A program made the translations under genes and the position numbers. 12,628 nucleotides of DNA from Halobacteriales archaeon QH_10_70_21 (GTDB lineage Archaea > Halobacteriota > Halobacteria > Halobacteriales > Haloarculaceae). The stretch is from positions 1 to 12,628 of the forward strand of contig PXQM01000149.1 of the NCBI GenBank assembly GCA_003021325.1, written 5' to 3'. The notes beneath the pieces are model-generated. The model was not told the DNA's origin and made no database searches. It saw only the letters and a program-made list of their open reading frames with translations. The stretch's first letter is position 1. Every line of letters begins with the position of its first letter. Positions 1 through 5,114 of the stretch are shown piece by piece.

Positions 1-101
1 GTTCGCGGACGGATTGCGGGTTCACGCACGACGACAACCGCCACGGAGAACACTTCGAGTGCCAGAAATGCGGGTACGAAGTGAACGCGGATTACAACGC
101 C

Positions 102-152
102 GTCGCCAGAAATCTTCGATTTCTGGCTGCCCGCCGGACGTAGTCTGGCGAC
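102..152. repeat. 51-bp nested palindrome interrupting tnpB
   Basis: The outer arms GTCGCCAGA (102-110) and TCTGGCGAC (144-152) are a perfect 9-bp inverted repeat. Nested inside is a second hairpin, 105-114 paired with 118-127 (10 bp, triloop TTC). The two hairpins share the left arm, so they are mutually exclusive. The segment falls just after the TnpB NADYNA motif and causes the frame break, which suggests a small palindromic insertion rather than point mutation. The exact insertion limits cannot be fixed without a homologue. Confidence 0.6.
109..123. repeat. 15-bp palindromic core, copy 1
   Basis: GAAATCTTCGATTTC, a 6-bp stem around a TTC loop, occurs here and again at 263-277. Copy 1 is extended to a 10-bp stem at 105-127. 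Confidence 0.85.
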
Positions 153-234
153 CGCCAAGAACATCGGGTTACGGTACGCCCGGAAGCGACGACACGGACT
201 CCGGTCCTCGCCCACGTCGGGGAGCGGAGACGTC

Positions 235-255
235 TTGGAAAGCGGAGCTTTCCAA
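235..255. repeat. Triloop hairpin in the tnpB tail
   Basis: A perfect 9-bp stem TTGGAAAGC / GCTTTCCAA (235-243 with 247-255) closes a GGA loop. It has the same architecture as its neighbours (8-10 bp stem, 3-nt loop) and lies inside the coding frame of the TnpB tail, adding residues that are not part of the usual tail. Confidence 0.75.
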
Positions 256-260
256 TGGTC

Positions 261-279
261 AGGAAATCTTCGATTTCCT
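261..279. repeat. 15-bp palindromic core, copy 2, in an 8-bp stem hairpin
   Basis: AGGAAATC / GATTTCCT (261-268 with 272-279) closes a TTC loop. The core at 263-277 is identical to the one at 109-123, so the same palindrome is present twice within 170 bp. Confidence 0.85.
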
Positions 280-299
280 TCGACACCAGTAAACGTGCG

Positions 300-306
300 T
301 ATAAAT
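300..306 (+). promoter_or_regulatory. TATA box embedded in the tnpB tail, candidate guide-RNA promoter
   Basis: TATAAAT is encoded by the Arg-Ile-Asn codons of the conserved VRINGG tail. An archaeal TATA box centred here would place a transcript start near 328-332, just before the tnpB stop codon, so that transcription would run through the hairpin-rich right end of the element. The box is seen directly; its use is inferred. Confidence 0.5.
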
Positions 307-380
307 GGTGGGACGTTGACTGGCGAGAGTCACCAGCCGATTGCCGGTGACTGATTGCCGGGAGTCCACATCAAAGCCAC

Positions 381-399
381 CGAAAGGCGAAGCCTTTCG
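381..399 (+). repeat. Triloop hairpin, element right end
   Basis: CGAAAGGC / GCCTTTCG (381-388 with 392-399) is a perfect 8-bp stem around GAA, located 27 bp after the tnpB stop codon. It is proposed as the first scaffold stem of the guide RNA. Confidence 0.75.
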
Positions 400-405
400 A
401 GGCCT

Positions 406-426
406 CGGTAGAGCTTTGCTCTGCCG
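406..426 (+). repeat. Triloop hairpin, element right end
   Basis: CGGTAGAGC / GCTCTGCCG (406-414 with 418-426) has nine pairs, one of them G-T, around a TTT loop. The G-T pair is stable in RNA but mismatched in single-stranded DNA, which mildly favours an RNA role. Confidence 0.7.
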
Positions 427-484
427 GCGGCCCTGCCCTCAAGGACCGAGGCGCGTCAGCGCCGAGGGAGTAGGGGAGGGTAGT

Positions 485-1534
485 TTACGCGTCGTCGGTT
501 TGCGAGTGGCCCTGGGGCGCCCCGCGCTCGAAGCCGGACTCCGAGTCGTACTGCTGTTCTACGTCCGTCTCCGAGGCGTCGGGGACGAACCCGGTGGTGG
601 GTGGCTCGACGCGGTCGACGGACTCGGTGATCACTTCCCTGGGGTCCGTGCCGCGCAGGCCGGCGTCGGTGTCGAGCACGAGCCGGTGTGCGAGCACGGG
701 CCCGGACAGCGCCTTCAGGTCGTCCGGGATGACGTACTCGCGACCCTCGATGGCCGCGCGGGCCTTGGCGGCGCTGAGGAACGTAATGGTCGCCCGCGGG
801 GAGGCGCCGTGCTCGGTGGCGTCGTGGGCCCTGGTCTCGTCGATGACGTCGATGACGTACTCCTTGATGCTCGAGGCGACGTAGACGTCGCCGACCACGT
901 CCTTGCAAGCGAGCACCTCCGACGGCGTCGCGACCGGTTCGACCGACCCCGGGTCCAGGTCCGGCGTCTCGTCGAAGCGGTCCAGGAGTTCTCGTTCGTT
1001 GTCGCGGTCCGGGATATCGACGGCGAGCTTCTGCTGGAAGCGGTCCCGCTGGGCCTCCGGCAGCGCGAAGACGCCCTCCATCTCGATCGGGTTCTGTGTC
1101 GCGATGACCAGGAACGGCGACGGGAGCGTCCGCGTCTCGCCGTCGATGGTCACCTGCTGTTCCTGCATGGACTCCAGCAGCGCGCTCTGGGTCTTCGGCG
1201 TCGCCCGGTTGATCTCGTCGGCGACGACCACGTTCGAGAACACCGGGCCGCGCTTGAGTTCGAACGTGCCGGTCTCCTGGCGGTAGACGCTCGTCCCCGT
1301 GATGTCGGCCGGAAGCAGGTCGGGCGTCATCTGGACGCGCGCGTGCTCGAGCCCGCTGGCGCGGGCGAACAGGTTCGCCGCCGTCGTCTTTGCAATCCCC
1401 GGAACGCCCTCCATGAGCACGTGCCCGTCGGTCAGCGCCGCAATCGTTAGCCCCTCTATCAGTCGCTCGTTGCCGACGAGGACCTCTCCGACCTCGTCGC
1501 GGAGCGATTCGTAGAGGGCGGCTGGGTCACTCAT
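485..1534 (-). CDS. moxR: MoxR family AAA+ ATPase
   Basis: This 349-residue protein is a MoxR-type AAA+ ATPase, a cytoplasmic chaperone-like ATPase that acts on metal-cofactor or surface protein complexes, usually with DUF58/von Willebrand-type partners. Visible motifs are a Walker A at about residues 43-50 (GVPGIAKT, with Ala where Gly is usual before the Lys), a Walker B ending in D106-E107 (VVVADEIN), sensor 1 around N148 (ATQNP) and candidate arginine-finger residues near 163-165. The start at 1534 overlaps the end of the upstream DUF4350 gene by 8 bp, and a GGAAGG stretch lies just upstream, so the two are probably translationally coupled. The C-terminal tail after about residue 310 is acidic and looks unstructured. 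The stop codon (485-487) coincides with the right end of the IS element, so the last residues or the stop itself may have been altered by the insertion. No DUF58 gene is visible downstream. Confidence 0.93.
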   Translation of the reverse strand: MSDPAALYESLRDEVGEVLVGNERLIEGLTIAALTDGHVLMEGVPGIAKTTAANLFARASGLEHARVQMTPDLLPADITGTSVYRQETGTFELKRGPVFSNVVVADEINRATPKTQSALLESMQEQQVTIDGETRTLPSPFLVIATQNPIEMEGVFALPEAQRDRFQQKLAVDIPDRDNERELLDRFDETPDLDPGSVEPVATPSEVLACKDVVGDVYVASSIKEYVIDVIDETRAHDATEHGASPRATITFLSAAKARAAIEGREYVIPDDLKALSGPVLAHRLVLDTDAGLRGTDPREVITESVDRVEPPTTGFVPDASETDVEQQYDSESGFERGAPQGHSQTDDA

Positions 1535-2573
1535 CGTCGTCCCTTCCGGAGCTTATCGATTTAATTCCTTTCATGAGCCTGCCAAGACGACTCCGGTCCA
1601 GCGAGGGGTACTTCTCGGCAGCGGCGTCCGCCAGCGCCTCCGGGTCCGGTCGGCCATCTGCGGTGACGTTCGTCTCTCGCGAATAAATGCCTTGTTGCCA
1701 CCCGAAGACGAGGACGAGAGCGACGCCGACGAGCCCACCCTGGAGCGCCGGCGAGGCCCGGACGGCGAGCAGCGCCGCGATCAGCGGCGGCAGGTCGCCG
1801 CTGTGGGTGGTATCTATCAGGACGGTCCCGGCGTCCTCGAAGAGGTTGGTCGCGAACGCGCGGTTGCCATCCCGTTCGGCCATCGCGTTGATGAACGCGC
1901 TCGCGTCGCCGACGACGACGACGCGACCCTCACCGGCGGGCTCCGTCGTCGCAACGGGATACGAGCCCAGCGTCTCGTCGTCGTCCAGCTGGTCGTTCCG
2001 GTCGCGGTCCAGGTAGCCGAACTCCGAGCTGGAGACGAGCACCGTCGACTCGCCCGGTTCGACGGCGGTCCCGTAGTTCAGCGTCAGCGCGTCGACGCCG
2101 CCGGTCAGCGTATGGTTCGAGACGTTGTTCGCCACCGGGAGCGCCGGGTCGCGGTAGTAGTTGCGCTCGTCACGCAACAGCGCGCCGTCGACGCGCGCCT
2201 CCGCGCCGAGTGCCGCGAGCAACTCGCTGGCCGTCCCGCTCCGGTCGGCCACCAGCAGCGTTCCCCCGCGGTCCAGGAACGCCTGGATGCGCTCTATCTC
2301 CGTCTCGTTGTACGACTCCGATGGCGCGAGGACGACGGCGACCGTGTCGTTGCCGTGCGCCTCGTAGGCCGTCGTGTTCGTCGCGATGGCGGTCTCGGCG
2401 CCGGCCTCGTCGGCCTGCGCCCGGAGGTCGCTCGACCCCTCCCAGGAGGGGTTGAACGCGCCGAAGGCCGCCACCGAGGTCGCACCGCCGTAGAGCAGGG
2501 CGCCGACGACGACGACCGCGAAGGCGACGACCACCGCCCGCGGGACGGTAATCTCGTAGCCGCCGAGCCGCAC
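1527..2573 (-). CDS. DUF4350 domain membrane protein
   Basis: This 348-residue protein matches the DUF4350 family, membrane proteins commonly encoded beside moxR. It has an N-terminal membrane segment (about 14-33), a large extracellular domain with a Rossmann-like pattern (DRGGTLLVADRSG at 101-113, VVVGDASAFIN near 219-229), a second membrane segment (about 277-292) and a cytoplasmic tail of about 55 residues. I place the start at GTG 2573 because it overlaps the upstream stop codon (TAGTG) and gives the first residues as VRLGGYEITVPRA. The open frame continues upstream to 2915, but that extension is the out-of-frame shadow of the preceding gene. Residues 189-200 (DRDRNDQLDDDE) resemble an EF-hand/dockerin calcium loop. 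The biochemical role is unknown. The link to MoxR is inferred from operon structure. Confidence 0.8.
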   Translation of the reverse strand: MRLGGYEITVPRAVVVAFAVVVVGALLYGGATSVAAFGAFNPSWEGSSDLRAQADEAGAETAIATNTTAYEAHGNDTVAVVLAPSESYNETEIERIQAFLDRGGTLLVADRSGTASELLAALGAEARVDGALLRDERNYYRDPALPVANNVSNHTLTGGVDALTLNYGTAVEPGESTVLVSSSEFGYLDRDRNDQLDDDETLGSYPVATTEPAGEGRVVVVGDASAFINAMAERDGNRAFATNLFEDAGTVLIDTTHSGDLPPLIAALLAVRASPALQGGLVGVALVLVFGWQQGIYSRETNVTADGRPDPEALADAAAEKYPSLDRSRLGRLMKGIKSISSGRDDDE

Positions 2574-2851
2574 TACGGCAGCACCTCCGGCGGCAGGATC
2601 TCGAGGATACGCCTGACGACGATGTAGCCGAACACGACCAGCCCGGCCGCGATGAGCCACGGAATCCGGCGCCGCCAGCGGGGCGAGACAGCGACCGGCG
2701 CCGTCAGCTCGACCACCACGAGAAAGCCGATGAGCGAGAGAACGAAGAACAGCTCCAGCGTCAGCGAGTCCAGCGCCGCAAGCAGGACGATCGCGGTCAG
2801 CATCCACGCCATCTGCGCGTGGAGGAAGCGTCCCCTGCGGCGTGTCTCCAT
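2573..2851 (-). CDS. Small integral membrane protein, first gene of the moxR operon
   Basis: This is a 92-residue protein with about three hydrophobic segments: 12-28 (MAWMLTAIVLLAALDSL region), 31-48 (FFVLSLIGFLVVVEL region) and 64-81 (WLIAAGLVVFGYIVV region), preceded by a basic N-terminus (METRRRGR). I chose ATG 2851 over GTG 2866 because a TATA-like GTATAC at 2873-2879 lies about 26 bp upstream, fitting a leaderless transcript. Its stop overlaps the GTG of the DUF4350 gene by one base. I recognise no named family. It resembles the small membrane proteins that accompany haloarchaeal MoxR/DUF4350 clusters. Confidence 0.7.
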   Translation of the reverse strand: METRRRGRFLHAQMAWMLTAIVLLAALDSLTLELFFVLSLIGFLVVVELTAPVAVSPRWRRRIPWLIAAGLVVFGYIVVRRILEILPPEVLP

Positions 2852-2872
2852 GCCTGGCCACTCCACGCCGCT

Positions 2873-2880
2873 GGTATACG
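2873..2880 (-). promoter_or_regulatory. TATA-like box of the moxR operon
   Basis: On the minus strand CGTATACC lies about 26 bp upstream of ATG 2851, so transcription would start at or next to the start codon. It is the only good AT-rich element in this GC-rich stretch. Confidence 0.45.
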
Positions 2881-2973
2881 AACCTGTCGGCTCGCTTTCG
2901 TCCCGGTCTCCTCACGTGGGTGGGTGTTCTCCCCCGCTACCGCCGCACCGGACTCAGTTCCGGTATTGCGAGC

Positions 2974-2982
2974 AAATTATTT
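2974..2982 (+). promoter_or_regulatory. TATA box of the receiver-domain gene
   Basis: AAATTATTT is centred about 30 bp upstream of ATG 3009 in otherwise GC-rich sequence, the typical haloarchaeal position for a transcript with almost no leader. The promoter survives although the gene behind it is truncated. Confidence 0.55.
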
Positions 2983-3008
2983 GAGATCGGTTCCGGTGTG
3001 CTCGTTCA

Positions 3009-3290
3009 ATGGCCCACGACGATATTCGTGTTCTCCGTATCGACGACGACCCACATATCGCGGAGCTGACACGGGAGTACCTGGAGCGGGAAGACGACGC
3101 CTACGCCGTCGAGACAGCGGCCAGTCCCGAGGAGGGCCTGCGGATACTCGGGGACCGGCCGCCGGACTGTCTCGTCTCCGATTACAACATGCCCGGGATG
3201 GACGGGCTCGAGGTACTGCGGGCGGTCCGCGAGGAGTACCCCGAGTTGCCGTTCATCCTCTTCACCGGCAAGGGCGGCGAGGAGGTCGCT
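3009..3290 (+). pseudogene. Response-regulator receiver domain, 3'-truncated
   Basis: The first 94 residues are a two-component receiver domain: the acidic pocket D12-D14 (RIDDDPH), the phospho-acceptor D58 (CLVSDYNMPGMDG) and the conserved T86 and K88 (ILFTGKGG). This is the sequence type that begins haloarchaeal receiver-PAS-histidine kinase or receiver-HTH proteins. Homology ends at GGEEVA. The expected end of the domain (helix 5) and everything after it are missing. Past the break the frame stays open to a stop at 3516-3518, but these codons are the antisense of an EamA transporter gene, giving a 169-residue chimera. The promoter is intact, so the chimera may be made, but a receiver without its last helix and output domain is probably inactive. 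Deletion is the simplest cause. Confidence 0.75.
3264..3290. other. Deletion junction between two truncated convergent genes
   Basis: In these 27 bases the plus strand reads as the receiver motif TGKGGEEVA, and the minus strand reads as the EamA motif SDLLAALAG. Each reading is normal for its family, and each family match ends on leaving this stretch. That is the pattern left by a deletion between two convergent genes at a short shared sequence. The mechanism is inferred. Confidence 0.6.
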
Positions 3291-3542
3291 GCGCGTCCGG
3301 GGAAGCCACGTCGACCTGGCGTTGGCGGCGACCACGTACCCGACCAGCGCCGCTGCGGCGATGTCGAACCGGAGACTGGCGAACAGCAGCGGCGGGAGTT
3401 CGCGGAGCCCGGTCTTGATGCCGACGAACGAACCGCCGAACAGAACGGCCGGCAGCACGAACGAGGCGGCATCGCGATAGCGGCCAGGCAGCGATATCCG
3501 GGTCGACAGTGTCGATAACTCGTCACGTCGAATCAGCTGCAT
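3264..3542 (-). pseudogene. EamA/DMT-superfamily transporter, 3'-truncated
   Basis: From ATG 3542 (a GTG lies directly upstream at 3545) the minus strand encodes 93 residues matching the N-terminus of EamA drug/metabolite transporters. Hydrophobic segments lie at about residues 25-44 (FVLPAVLFGGSFVGIKTGL) and 48-70 (LPPLLFASLRF, AAAALVGYVV), followed by a polar linker and LLAALAG, the start of segment three. Complete members have about ten segments and 290-310 residues, so roughly two thirds is gone. The frame continues to 3006, but those codons are the antisense of the receiver gene. No transport function is expected. Confidence 0.75.
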
Positions 3543-3756
3543 CACCTGCTCAGCGGTATTGTTGTCATGGTATCGAATACGTGCCAGAACCGCAAGAAGG
3601 CTTCGCGAGACGCGGTGTCACGGGTCGTAGCAGCACGGGGCACAATCGCGCTCTCCACGCCGGCGGCGTGTCGTGTTCTATCGGGAGACTATCATAGTCG
3701 GGGTCCGATGTCGAGTACCAGCAGAGTGGGCGAATCACGGCCACCGACGGGCCGAT
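3543..3756. other. Intergenic stretch without recognisable gene
   Basis: Open frames here are short and have no family-like or membrane pattern. The stretch separates two transporter remnants and is likely decaying sequence plus the former EamA promoter region. Confidence 0.5.
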
Positions 3757-4149
3757 CTACTCCTCGCCGTTCCCGGGTTCGTCGTCGGGCTCCCCGCCCG
3801 TGGGTGGCGGCGGCTCCTCGTTCGTGGGGCCGCCGTCGCCGCTCGGTACCGTCGTCGCCGCCTGCAGGGTCGTCGCGGTCGGGTCCGGAACCACCACCCC
3901 GACGAAGTCGGTGATGAGGACCACCAACAGCGGCCCGAGGAAGAGCCCGTACCAGCCGAACAGCAGCGGCCCGGGGATGTACGCGAGCATGACGGTGTCG
4001 ACGTGGAGGTTCCGGCCGTAGACGACGAAGAGCAGGACTCCCGCGAGGAAGAGAGCCAGTCCGAGCCAGAGGGCCCGCGAGCGGTCCGTCGTGTCGAACG
4101 TTGAGCGGGTGGCGGTGCAGTGGGCGCAGGTTCGGTCGCGGACGGGTGG
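3757..4149 (-). pseudogene. AI-2E family (PerM-like) transporter remnant, apparently internally deleted
   Basis: The open minus-strand frame has no ATG, GTG or TTG between its upstream in-frame stop (4150-4152) and an internal ATG at 3990. It reads a segment like the first membrane helix of haloarchaeal AI-2E transporters (TDRSRALWLGLALFLAGVLL, FVVY) and then, at about 4015-4020, switches directly to the C-terminal signature of the family (GRNLHVDTVMLAYIPGPLLF, GWYGLFLGPLLVVLITDF). A Pro/Gly/Glu-rich tail ends at 3757. Full-length members have about 330-400 residues; only about 130 codons remain. The simplest explanation is loss of the middle of the gene plus loss or frameshift of the start (ATG 4153 is in another frame). 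A functional short protein starting at 3990 (77 residues, one or two membrane segments) is possible but less likely. Confidence 0.55.
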
Positions 4150-4152
4150 TCA

Positions 4153-4360
4153 TGGGAGTCATATGCTCGGGGTCCAAGGCCCGCCGACCCCGCGCCGCCG
4201 GTCGCTCGCCGACGGAACGAACCCTCTTTCGATCGCGAGAAACCGTCTTGACAGATGCATTGTACAGAGAGGCGTCGCTCCGGGGCTGGTCCGACGGAGG
4301 CCATCGATACGGACAGGCTGCGCACCCGCGTGTGCTGTCTACGAGTTCGCGAGGACGCCG
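4153..4360. other. Intergenic stretch without recognisable gene
   Basis: No frame here shows a domain, membrane segment or start signal I trust. It lies between the AI-2E remnant and the stop of the winged-helix gene. Confidence 0.45.
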
Positions 4361-4687
4361 CTACAGCCAGTCGTTCGGCAGTTCCTCCTCGTGGTCGGCC
4401 AGCAGTTCCAGGAGGGGGCGAATCTCCTCGAACCTCTCGCCCTTGTTCACCTCGTTGGCCTCTCTGTCCCAGTCGATGAAGCCGTACTCGTCCAGTTTCG
4501 GAAGGTGGACGTGCTCCATCTTGACGAGGCGCTCGACCTCCGCGGCCTTGCCCTCCTCGGCAACGGACGATGGCGCCTCGTCCTGTGGGTTGTGCACGAG
4601 CAGCGCCACCAGCAATCGACGACGCTGGACGTTGGCCAGCGCGTCTAACAGTTCGTCGAAGTTCCGCGTCTGTCCAGCGTTTTCCAT
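4361..4687 (-). CDS. Winged helix-turn-helix protein (DUF7344-like)
   Basis: This 108-residue protein resembles the small haloarchaeal winged-helix family often annotated DUF7344, a likely DNA-binding regulator. Helical core signatures are FDELLDALANVQRRRLLVAL (about residues 10-29), a central helix VERLVKMEHVHLPKLDEYGF that ends in the turn before the wing (IDWDREANEV), and a final helix FEEIRPLLELLADHEEELP. I chose ATG 4687 because the domain begins soon after it and because a TATA-like GAGATATG sits about 27 bp upstream. An upstream start at 4786 would add 33 residues with no family pattern. It is divergent from ptsHI with a 427-bp gap, so it could regulate that operon, but only position suggests this. 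Confidence 0.75.
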   Translation of the reverse strand: MENAGQTRNFDELLDALANVQRRRLLVALLVHNPQDEAPSSVAEEGKAAEVERLVKMEHVHLPKLDEYGFIDWDREANEVNKGERFEEIRPLLELLADHEEELPNDWL

Positions 4688-4710
4688 ACGGGTACGAGCC
4701 GGGCCGCCCG

Positions 4711-4719
4711 CATATCTCT
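4711..4719 (-). promoter_or_regulatory. TATA-like box of the winged-helix gene
   Basis: On the minus strand AGAGATATG is centred about 27 bp upstream of ATG 4687, consistent with a leaderless transcript and supporting the shorter start. Confidence 0.5.
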
Positions 4720-4820
4720 CTAGCATTTTGATTGGATGGGGTGTTCTGATTAAACGTGTGAAAGCAGCTACCTGGAGTTCCGGCACCCTCTGAGGTGGGA
4801 CACCACCGCCAGTGCCGTGT

Positions 4821-4854
4821 CAGTCGAGAGAATCGCTGAACCGTCTCTCGACTG
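4821..4854. repeat. Perfect 11-bp inverted repeat upstream of ptsHI
   Basis: CAGTCGAGAGA (4821-4831) and TCTCTCGACTG (4844-4854) are exact inverted copies separated by 12 bases. It could be an operator for a dimeric regulator or a hairpin in an RNA. It lies about 230 bp upstream of the ptsH promoter and about 100 bp upstream of the winged-helix promoter on the other strand. Confidence 0.7.
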
Positions 4855-5083
4855 GCCCTGTCGTTATCGTAGCCGCTCCAATGCCGTGGGTTGCCACCGT
4901 TCGCCGTGTACAGTAGCAGGGTCCCACCCGGACGGCCGGACCCAGGGGACCCCCGACGATCTCTGCCGCAATAGCGACTCCAATCTCGGTCAGAAACGAC
5001 AACAACGGCGTGGCCAACCTTCCAACCGCCCTCCGGGGTCTACGCAGGGTGGACGGGTCGGCGGTCGGGTGCCGCACCGGCAG

Positions 5084-5090
5084 CATATTA
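5084..5090 (+). promoter_or_regulatory. TATA box of ptsHI
   Basis: CATATTA is centred 28 bp before ATG 5115 and 22 bp before ATG 5109. The usual spacing of about 27 bp favours a leaderless start at 5115. Confidence 0.55.
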
Positions 5091-5114
5091 GTGGTCCACC
5101 GACGAGCAATGGGT

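Larger units (their letters stand above)
1..354 (+). pseudogene. tnpB: IS200/IS605-family TnpB (IS1341-type), C-terminal remnant with broken frame
   Basis: This is the 3' end of a TnpB gene, the RNA-guided nuclease carried by IS200/IS605 elements; the 5' part lies outside the window. From base 3 the frame reads a zinc-finger end ([20 protein letters not shown]) and then NADYNA, the motif holding the third RuvC catalytic Asp. Soon after, the frame runs into palindromic DNA and stops at 141-143. The normal C-terminal tail resumes in another frame from about 154 (AKNIGLRYARKR..., then VRINGGT...GESHQPIAGD) and stops at 352-354. The break matches an insertion of roughly 50 bp whose length is not a multiple of three. 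A further in-frame insertion of two hairpins (235-279) splits the tail between GSGD and VNVRINGG. The zinc finger, RuvC-III Asp and tail identify the family firmly. Whether the protein that stops at 141 still works is unknown, because only about 16 residues follow the RuvC-III motif. Confidence 0.85.
330..487 (+). ncRNA. Putative TnpB-associated guide RNA (reRNA/omega RNA, haloarchaeal sotRNA)
   Basis: In IS200/IS605 elements the RNA that guides TnpB is made from the 3' end of tnpB through the right end of the element and finishes with flanking sequence as the guide. In haloarchaea, sense-overlapping transcripts of IS1341-type genes have been described. Here a TATA box at 300-306 predicts a start near 330. 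The transcript would then contain three compact hairpins: 381-399 (8-bp stem, GAA loop), 406-426 (9-bp stem with one G-T pair, TTT loop) and 450-463 (GGCGC/GCGCC, GTCA loop). The last is wrapped by CCCTC (436-440) with GAGGG (464-468) and CCCT (431-434) with AGGG (472-475). The element seems to end at about 484-487, giving a scaffold of about 155 nt. The guide would be the following bases inside moxR, antisense to that gene. The end points are inferred. Confidence 0.5.
4688..5114. other. 427-bp divergent intergenic region between the winged-helix gene and ptsHI
   Basis: Long open frames cross this stretch only as upstream extensions or shadows of the pts genes, and none has a family pattern. 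It holds the promoters of both flanking genes and a perfect 11-bp inverted repeat at 4821-4854. It is long for a haloarchaeal promoter region, so an undetected small RNA or regulatory leader is possible. Confidence 0.6.

Noticed and set aside
109..277. Two identical 15-bp palindromes as the start of a CRISPR array
   Set aside because: Only two short copies, spacing of about 140 bp filled by coding sequence, and no cas genes.
341..1450. 369-codon plus-strand frame opposite moxR
   Set aside because: Composition is a shadow of moxR (Arg/Val/Leu-rich) with no recognisable domain; moxR on the minus strand has all AAA+ motifs.
2574..2915. N-terminal extension of the DUF4350 frame
   Set aside because: It is Arg/Ala/Gly-rich and overlaps the small membrane protein gene; TAGTG coupling at 2573 gives a proper start before the first membrane helix.
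3509..3914. Short plus-strand frames between the EamA and AI-2E remnants
   Set aside because: They are Ser/Arg/Pro-rich shadows with no start signal or domain.
4087..4149. CxxC (CAHC) before the AI-2E remnant as a zinc ribbon
   Set aside because: Only one Cys pair is present, there is no start codon in frame, and the following sequence is a membrane helix, so a zinc ribbon is not supported.
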